Shown piece after piece: positions 54,297-64,000 of a stretch of DNA of 64,000 nucleotides. The stretch's first letter is position 1; every line of letters starts with the position of its first letter. The position numbers and the translations under genes were made by a program. The DNA lies in assembly GCA_949775045.1 (NCBI GenBank), contig OX459106.1, forward strand, positions 5,389,384 through 5,453,383, read 5' to 3'. The DNA comes from Metridium senile (taxonomy: Eukaryota; Cnidaria; Anthozoa; Actiniaria; Metridiidae). The notes beneath the pieces were generated by a model. That model was not told where the DNA came from. It searched no databases and saw only the letters and a program-made list of their open reading frames with translations.

Positions 54297-55035
54297 TCGA
54301 CAACTCACACTCACTACCCCTACATTAAATAATTTAGCACACATCACTACTCACATGCTGATTTTTGCTGAGGGAGGAAAACAGGATAACCCATAGAAAA
54401 GCTCTCGTGGCATGGTAAAGAGCAACACACTCTATTCACTTGCCGCCCGAGCCTAGAATCGAACCCAGGATACAGTGGTGAAACATGAAACATTCAGTAA
54501 TGTAATACAGCACCAGTCGAAAACTAGTGGGTTTTCGTTGGCCCCCTAATATACACCCTTTCCGAGAAACTTTTTCCCGTGAAGTGAAAAGCCTACAAGC
54601 TAGTAGCGGAGGGGATTACTGATGACCTATGAATACTTTATTAGAACGCAGGGATTCCATGGCCACATTGCTACACTTGTCAATATGTTATTGAGAAACA
54701 GTCCATTTTGACTTCAACGGTCCATTTTGACTTCAACGGTCCATTTTGACTTCAAACGGTCCATCAAACAACAAGAAAGGCGTTCCGAATGCACATTTAG
54801 TTTCTGAACTGATCCATGATCCTTTGCGCCACTAGCTTTTCACAGCTGACAAACTTTCTCGGAAAGGGTGTAATATACAGTACCGCTATTGTATGGTTAG
54901 GTTTAGAGCATTTGTTTGGAAAGACTCTAAAGACTCTTTTTGAACCAATCCTAAACAATGTTTCTGTTTGGTGCTGAGTGTCGCGATCCATGGTGAAAGG
55001 CCAGTGCTCTCACCACTAGACCAAACACGCAACCA
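54297..55035 (-). mobile_element. SINE-A split by element E
   Basis: 54297-54486 is a SINE-A body on minus (TTTTGCTGAGGGAGGAAAAC on plus, GGGTTCGATTCTAGGC on minus). Its tRNA-like 5' head is displaced to 54987-55030 (GTCTAGTGGTGAGAGCACTG on minus). TGGTGAAA occurs at both junctions. Between them, about 54509-54978 carries CAGCACCA at both ends in inverted relation, with internal words shared with 12395-12485 and 19455-19545. Confidence 0.7.
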
Positions 55036-55342
55036 AACAATTGAAACAATTAAAAAACAATTAAAAAACAATTAAAAAACGACCACGGGCTGTAGTCAAA
55101 TAATCGAGGATGAAGATGATCGATGAGACTGTGAAATAGCCTATTGAACGAGAATGCATGTATGCGTAATTACGTCGACAGGTGGCAAGAACTTACGTCA
55201 TAGCATGTTTATTATATGCAATTGAAACACGCTTTTGAGGAAACGTTAGTTTGCTTTGCAATTTAGGTGAATGTGCCTTTGTTCCATGGCAGAGACTTTA
55301 ATTTGTTTATTTTGTTGAACTGAAAAACTCGTACCAGGGAAG
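55036..55342. other. Spacer with fragments
   Basis: 55038-55080 is a tandem of ACAATTAAAA. 55085-55140 is a piece of the foldback family at 37525-37910 (GGGCTGTAGTCAAAT). Confidence 0.45.
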
Positions 55343-56465
55343 ACGATGATTATGGTGACGTTGTTGATGATGATGATGATAATTATGATGATGATAGTAC
55401 GTGGTGATGAAGATGAAGACGATGATTAGTGATCATGATGATGGTGAAGATGAAGATGATGATGATGATGATGATGATAATTATGATGATGATAGTACGT
55501 GGTGATGAAGATGAAGACGATGATTAGTGATCATGATGATGGTGAAGATGATGATGATGATGATGACAATTATGATGATGATTGTACGTGGTGATGAAGA
55601 TGAAGACAATGATTAATGATGATGGTGAAGATGATGATGAGTATGATGGAGATGACGAAGTAGGTAAATAACATGAAGATGGCAACGACGACAAGGATGA
55701 TGGTCATGCATGGTGATAGTTATAATGATGAAGATGATGATATGAAGTAGGTAAAGAACATACAACTGGCGACGATGATGATGATAGTGATCATGAAGAT
55801 GAAGATGGCGATGATGATGATTATGATGAAGATGATGATATGATGTAGGTAAAGAACATACAATGACGACAAGGATGATGGTGATGAAGATGGCGATGGC
55901 GATGATAATGATAATGATGAAGATGATATGATGTAGGTAAAGAACATACAACTGGCGACGATGATGATGATAGTGATCATGAAGATGAAGATGGCGATGA
56001 TGATGATTATGATGAAGATGATGATATGATGTAGGTAAAGAACATACAATGACGACAAGGATGATGGTGATGAAGATGGCGATGGCGATGATAATGATAA
56101 TGATGAAGATGATATGATGTAGGTAAAGAACATACAATGACGACAAGGATGATGGTGATGAAGATGGCGATGGCGATGATAATGATAATGATGAAGATGA
56201 TATGATGTAGGTAAAGAACATACAATTAGCGACATGATGATGATAATGCATGATGATCATAGCGATGATGATGAAGATGATGGTATGATGTAGGTAAAGA
56301 ACATACAATTGGCGACGATGATGATGGTGATGCATGATGATAGTGATGATGAAGATGACCAGGATGATGATGGTGATCAAGATGAAAATGATGATGAAGG
56401 CGAAGAACATGAAGATGGTGACGACGACAATGATGATGATGCATGACAATAGTGATGATGCTCAA
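55343..56465 (+). repeat. (GAT)n-derived higher-order repeat
   Basis: GAT-rich throughout, with two layers: a unit of about 107 bp (TGATAGTACGTGGTGATGAA, GATTAGTGATCATGATGATG) at 55395-55610, and a unit of roughly 85-105 bp with GATGTAGGTAAAGAACATAC at about 55746, 55845, 55932, 56030, 56117, 56204 and 56289. Long minus ORFs (IIIFIIII, HHHH types) are artefacts. Confidence 0.9.
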
Positions 56466-56468
56466 ACT

Positions 56469-56640
<172 letters not shown>

Positions 56641-56827
56641 TCTAGGCCCTACATATAATGATGATGATAATCAAGTTGGAGATTATGCATGATGTAGGTG
56701 AAGATGAAGATCGAGACAAAGACAACGATGATCAGTGTTGGAAGATGATGATTTCATTTGTAGGTAATAGGCAATAATGATAAGAAAATAATATCTTTGT
56801 ACAAGGCTATATATATACAGCAAATAT

Positions 56828-57030
56828 TTACTGCGGTTTTCGACTTCAGACACTCCCACGGCTTGCTGTAAAATACGTATTTTAATAGCTGCCATTAGTC
56901 TAAATTAATAAGTCGGTATACCTTTTAAATCCTTGATTGACGGCAGCGAAATACGTATTTTACAATTAACAAGCTGTTGGAAAGTCTGAGTGTTCTCAAA
57001 AAGTCCTCGAAAACAGCAGTAAAGATATTA
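56828..57030. mobile_element. Foldback element, about 200 bp
   Basis: Left GCGGTTTTCGACTTCAGAC and GTAAAATACGTATTTTA; right CGAAATACGTATTTTAC and CCTCGAAAACAGCAGTAAAG in inverted relation. Confidence 0.6.
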
Positions 57031-57800
57031 CTGTCGAGGCATTAACACATTTTGAACGATTTTTCGAATATTTAAAATGAATACTATTCGTTTATTCGAA
57101 ATGAATATTCCAATATTGATCACACAAGCAAACGAAAGATATCATATAGATTTTCTTTTCTGGATCATATATATTTTCAACTTTCGAAATAAAGATTCGG
57201 ATATTCATTTTGTGCATTGACGGTAAAAACAACGCGTCGACTTATTTAGAATAAATAGGGAAAAAACTTCGTACGCTTTTTGTCAAACAGGAAAACAAAT
57301 AAACATAATATAATTTAAAAAAAACATAGTATACGTCCGGTGTTGTACGATATGACATTGTAGTATTACCATACCATAAAAATCATCATTTTCATTATCT
57401 TTTTCATCGTAATTATTTTTTCTAAAAGTAAATATTTAATCCTGGCTCTTGAACTTTTATATTAACGTTAAATTGATTGGCCATACGGCAGAGATATAAT
57501 ACCAATAAATACTTAACTGCAAGAGCGTTGTCCCGACTTTTGTAATTAGTGGGAAAGAAATTGATTAGAAGACCACTCAAGCTGAACTCTTTTATTTGTT
57601 ATTCCTTTCTTAATAAGTTAATTAAGTTCTTTTCTTTTTTCATGTGACAAAATTCTTGAAATTGGGAGTCTGCGAAATTGAAATCAATTTATATACTTTT
57701 TTCTCAGAATTTTTGAAATCGTATAATTTTTCCTTTTGATCAGTTTCATTAAATGTATTTTTCAAATAACCAGAATAAAAGAAATTAAAGAGCTAGTTTT
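57031..57800. other. AT-rich spacer with a MITE relic
   Basis: 57545-57660 is related to the 29617-29845 foldback (AAGACCACTCAAGCTGAACT, AATTCTT). Nothing else recognised. Confidence 0.4.
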
Positions 57801-57925
57801 GACCAACCAACCAACCAACCAACCAACCAACCAACCAACCAACCAATAAACCAATAAACCAACAGACAAAGATACAGACAAACAAACAAACAAAAATAGA
57901 CAGACAAACAGACACAGACACAGCT
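57801..57925 (-). repeat. (CCAA)n tract then ACAGACAAACAA
   Basis: About 12 CCAA units (57803-57850), then AATAAACC and ACAGACAAAC tracts. In complement this is GGTT followed by TTGT/CTGT, the same order as downstream of repeat D copy 1 at 9158-9860 when read from the D repeat outwards, though here the GGTT is distal. Confidence 0.85.
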
Positions 57926-58309
57926 AAATAGATGTCTATTGTTTAATATGGATAAAAGGTATATAATTTACACCAGGCAATAACCCGTCCCTTCGTGACG
58001 AAGTTTGATATGTGTTTTCAATGCCTTTTATTGTATTAAACATTTTTTCCTGGTATTTTTTTGCTTCTCATAACAGTTATCATATTGTTGAAAATGTTTA
58101 ATCCCTAAAATTAATGAATGCTGTGGCATTCAGTAAGTATTCTCAAATCAAAAACTGCAACACAATTTTGATACAGCATATTTTTTGTTGTTTGTTTGTT
58201 TTGCTTTCGGATAACATTAGAATATTCATTGGTGAGAATTCACGCAGGCTGATTGGTTAATCGATTCAATGAAAATATCAGGACAAATGTAGACGTTGTG
58301 TTTGTTTTG

Positions 58310-58680
58310 CAATGAAAATTCGTTCTAGTCACGCCATTTTAGAAAATCTGACCATATTTTATGGCCAAGAAGTTAAAAACGTTAGAATAATTCTACTTTC
58401 CATAAAAAAATTGCCGAGGTTCATGATTTTTAACTTGGATAAAGTCAGTTTTTTAAGCAGTGGCATGGCAGTTTGATTTTGTTTTGCTTGATTACTGGCG
58501 AAAATATATTCTCTTTTCGGTTGATGTACGATTTTTAAATAGAGGTAGTGATACAGATTTTTGTCAGTGATTTTTCTTATCCTTGCCATTAACTAAACTG
58601 CGCAAGCGTGATGATTCTCAACCAATCATAGTGCGAGTAGGAACACACAACGATTGTAATATATTAGATTTTATTCATTG
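58310..58680 (-). repeat. Dispersed repeat D, copy 2
   Basis: Inverted near-identical partner of 8781-9145. A 76-residue minus ORF (58589-58359, MARIRKITDKNLYHYLYLKI) is intact here but interrupted in the other copy, so probably non-functional. Confidence 0.8.
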
Positions 58681-58832
58681 AGACATTAAGAGTATTTTAT
58701 ACAGAAGATGATAAATCTGATAAATGTTTAGTGTTTGTAATTGGTTAATGAGTTCTTTAAGCCAAACATTGTTTAAAGACGTTTTGACACGAGCTTGTTT
58801 TATATAGCTGAAATATTTGCAACTTGACCTCT

Positions 58833-59205
58833 AAATATACCTTTTCATGGTTCGAATCGAACAACCACAGCCTCGATAGCGTGTGATATATTCTTTACAA
58901 TTTGACTAGTACAGCCCGTCGAATTAAGAAGGTAGGTGGACGTACAGCGACGTTTTTTGTTATGGTTGTACCAACAAACCAATGTTATTAGAACAAAAAT
59001 AAATAAAAGAATATATTGTTAAAATGGTTGGCAAATTAGCATCACAATACCAACACTTGTAAACACTACGCTCACCTATTAGCTTCACTTGGATTGTTTG
59101 ATCGTGTGCATTCCTTGAATTACTGCGAGCTGTAGTCAAATTGTGAAGAATATATTTTACGTTATCGAGGCTGAGGTTGTGGGCGTGAACAGTGAAAAGG
59201 TCTTT
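58833..59205. mobile_element. Foldback element split by MITE C copy 3
   Basis: Outer arms: CCTCGATAGCGTGTGATATA on the left, complement on the right (GTTATCGAGGCTGAGG), family of 37525-37910. MITE C (58933-59078; TAGGTGGACGTACAGCGACG to CGCTCACCTA) is inserted in the middle. Confidence 0.8.
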
Positions 59206-59860
59206 TTGGCAATATTATTGTTTTATTTATAAGTTTTATTTTGTGTGTGTGTGTATCCATAACCCTTTGGGGTGGAGCATACATCAACTCGACCAGTCGT
59301 TGGTTATTTAACAATTATTCGCTGAAAGCAAAGTACTATCGGTGAATAATAACCATTAACTGACCCATGGTCACTTACCAGCATGCACCGCGCAAAAGAC
59401 TGAATTTTGTGGACCATGAGAATCGCACATTCAAACATTTTGATATATTTTACAATTTGAGTAGTTTTGTTTTGTTAGTTTTCTCGTAACACCACTGACT
59501 AGGAATGAATTATAACACTCAATGCAAATCATATCATTTTGATATATCTTTTACGATGTGAGTGGGTATTAACGCTCTTACTAAATCTTTTAACGATTTG
59601 TTTTATTTGTTTTCTTGTAACACGACTCACTGCGAATGAATGATATGAATCAAATCCAAAAAAAAAAAACCGCAAAGCATGCTGGTAAGTGAGCATGGGT
59701 CTATAACAAAACAAACATATTTTACGGTTAAAGACAAATGAACATTATATTTTATGGTTTATGGTGAGTTGGTTCCTGCCACACACGCTGACTTTAGGAT
59801 CTAAAAAAAAGCAATGCATACAATTATTTCAAAAAACGTTGACTGGCATAATCATGTACA
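59206..59860. mobile_element. Foldback element with CATGCTGGTAAGTGA ends and spacer
   Basis: Left ACCCATGGTCACTTACCAGC (about 59370) and right GCTGGTAAGTGAGCATGGGT (to 59700) in inverted relation. Outside it nothing is recognised. Confidence 0.65.
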
Positions 59861-59866
59861 CACCTA

Positions 59867-60090
59867 CAATACCGGTCCAGTTTCGAGATCTCTTTTACTC
59901 AGTGTTAGCCTCAATTGTGTGTAAAATATGCAGAAATTTAGATAAAACTCGTGAGATTTCGATATATTTTTATTGTCTTCTATGCTCACAAATCTCTTTC
60001 ATTTGCACGGACTGTTACTGAACAAAAGAATATATTACATGGTTTTGAGGCTAACACTGAGTAAAAGAGATCTCGAAACTGGAGTATTAC
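59867..60090. mobile_element. Foldback element, about 224 bp
   Basis: Arms CCAGTTTCGAGATCTCTTTT and ACTCAGTGTTAGCCTCA with complement, ending GAGTATTACC. Confidence 0.8.
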
Positions 60091-60115
60091 CTAAAACTCG
60101 AACTAGTTGAACAGG

Positions 60116-60349
60116 CACAGGTAGCCCGAGCTATGCATTTGTATGATTTTTAGCAATATGACGAAATATTTCAAAAACGCTGGGGAACAACAGCCATTAA
60201 TCACTCAATATTGAAGGAAATGGCCTGAAACTTCACAGGAATGCAAAGTAAAACACAACACACAGGTAGACATGTTTATTTTTATTGCATTTTAAATATT
60301 TCGTCATATTGCTAAAAATCATAAAAATGCATTGCTAGGGCTACCTGTG
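60116..60349. mobile_element. Foldback element with CACAGGTAGCCC ends, 234 bp
   Basis: Left CACAGGTAGCCCGAGC, right GCTAGGGCTACCTGTG, inner arms TTTTTAGCAATATGACGAAA. Terminal sequence is shared with the palindrome at 51529-52002, but the interiors differ. Confidence 0.85.
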
Positions 60350-60479
60350 TTTCAGGAATATTTTTTCCTATACTGCATGGCGCTGATGTTTGAAACACCC
60401 TCCCTGACACGCTGAAAAGTGTGCCCTCCTTTTAAAAGTTTTTCAAAAAATGTATAAAGAGTAAAGTAAAGAAGTAAAG

Positions 60480-60725
60480 AATACTATTTTACGTCGATCG
60501 GAAGACCCTTCAGCCGAAGCTGATCTTCCAGAGAGCCGACGGTGCACTCATTTTACTTCCTTCTCTCTATCAGTGCTCCGTTTTACGCCGGGGTATTTAA
60601 AGCTACTTAAACTGAGCTACACAGAAAGAAGAGAAGTTGAAACAAAGATGCAAGGTCACTGGGAATCGAATTCGGGACCTCTCGCACAGAATGCTGCGAA
60701 CTAACCAACTGTGCCATCCTTGCTT
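60480..60725 (-). mobile_element. SINE-B copy 2
   Basis: On minus: GCAAGGATGGCACAGTTGGT (A box TGGCACAGTTGG), then GAATTCGATTCCCAGTGACC (B box), then a body with GAAGAGAAG-like and GATCTTCC-rich sequence to about 60480. The head is shared with 25392-25565. Confidence 0.7.
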
Positions 60726-60864
60726 TAGTATCGACGACGTTTTTTTTTTTTTTACCATATTAAAAAAATCGTAGAAGATGTGCAAAATAGCAACCGTGGT
60801 ATGTAATCTTATTGACCACGGCTCTCGACCAATCAGAAAGCGAGGAAATTAAAAAACGTTTAAC

Positions 60865-61060
60865 ATTCCATCCATCCATCCATCCATCTATCCATCTATC
60901 CATCTATTCATTACATTCAGTTAATAATAACATATAATAATAACATTTATTTATATAGCGAAAATTCAACAATGCAGTTTTCAAATGCGCTTAACAATAA
61001 AAATATTACATGATCATATAATTGTATATACACTAATAATATAAAAAGCTAAAAGATGCA
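60865..61060 (-). mobile_element. (CATC)n and LINE-like 3' end
   Basis: 60867-60905 is (CATC)n. 60915-61000 read on minus (CGCATTTGAAAACTGCATTG, CGCTATATAAATAAATGTTA) resembles the 3' end of L2/CR1-type LINEs, ending in a (TTA)-rich tail. Confidence 0.5.
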
Positions 61061-61197
61061 AAATAAAAGAGAAACTAGACGCTCTAGGAGCGTGAAGTCG
61101 GGCTAGTGATAGAATCAACACAGGCCGGCTAAACAATTCTACTTTGGGCTTCCTGTGTTCGTTCGCAAAGCATCATGGGGCCTATACGCGACATGAC

Positions 61198-63558
<2,361 letters not shown>

Positions 63559-64000
63559 TAACAATAAACTTTATTGGCATGACCTGTTCAATTTACAAGT
63601 ATTGCTAAAGTTATAAAATAATATATATAAATAATCAGGAGTGTAAATCGAGATACATTGATTTAAATAACTATTATTGATTACAATTGAACATTAACAA
63701 TATATTTGTTTTATCTAGAATAATATTAACGTAGAAGATACTACGTTAAAAGTGTGCAATGGAATATTTAATGGATTATATTTCAGAGAGTTTTTCTTTT
63801 CTATGGTTGAAACATTTCGATATGAATTTTGATAAGTAGAAAATTACATTATCATCTGCAGATTGCATTAATTTGGTAATGTAATTAGTGGAGAAATCAA
63901 TTTTCCCTTCGAGTTTTGATTGAAATTCTAAGCGAATATTAGAGTAGGCTTGGCAATCAGAAATCATATGTTCTTCTGTCTCTATTGTCCCATTATTACA
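63559..64000 (-). mobile_element. LINE copy 2, 3' part (runs off the window)
   Basis: Appears identical to 62373-62814 over the 442 bp present, including the 3' UTR, the stop and the coding end (stop at 63776). It continues beyond the window end; the zinc-knuckle region is reached at 63970-64000. Confidence 0.92.

Noticed and set aside
60600..60725. tRNA gene on minus
   Set aside because: A and B boxes are present but the cloverleaf does not close, and the same head plus flank occurs at 25392-25565; it is a SINE.

Overview
This is a stretch of an AT-rich animal nuclear genome. Genes have GT-AG introns and sit among very dense simple repeats, minisatellites, foldback (MITE-like) elements, tRNA-derived SINEs and LINE fragments. 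Gene content and the style of the class A receptor fit an early-branching metazoan, most likely a cnidarian such as a sea anemone or coral. That assignment is inference: no ribosomal or mitochondrial marker is present.

Four protein-coding genes can be supported. (1) A NEK-family ser/thr kinase on the minus strand, start codon 26061, with 14 coding exons traced down to 17878; the 3' end was not found. (2) A complete RING1/RNF2-type Polycomb E3 ligase on the plus strand, 13 coding exons, 26783-36365, 337 residues. Genes 1 and 2 are head to head with 721 bp between start codons. (3) An intronless membrane-anchored acyltransferase of the alcohol-acetyltransferase/condensation fold, 38775-40391. 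(4) An intronless melanocortin-like class A GPCR on the minus strand, 45198-44080. A possible first coding exon of a PH-domain-type gene lies at 46291-46353 (weak).

Layout: 1-17 kb is gene-free, with MITEs, an 11-copy 117-bp satellite (4.9-6.2 kb), a 636-bp GGTT array (9.16-9.79 kb) and a ~60-bp minisatellite (10.5-11.2 kb). 17.9-26.1 kb is the kinase gene. 26.8-36.4 kb is RING1, whose introns hold SINEs, foldback elements and GAT-type repeats. 36.4-38.7 kb is a cluster of nested foldback elements. 38.8-41.2 kb is the acyltransferase followed by a G-rich minisatellite. 43.2-45.2 kb is the GPCR plus a tandem array made from its own C-tail. 45.4-61.1 kb is gene-free repeats, including a 474-bp near-perfect palindrome with a 7-bp target duplication. 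61.2-64.0 kb is a LINE 3' end duplicated in tandem with its (GATA)n tail.

Most notable: two genes (RING1 and the GPCR) each show tandem amplification of an exon end. In RING1 this gives five consecutive splice donors 84-85 bp apart; in the GPCR it gives five decayed C-tail copies downstream of the gene. The long GATA arrays are best read as expanded 3' tails of a LINE family.
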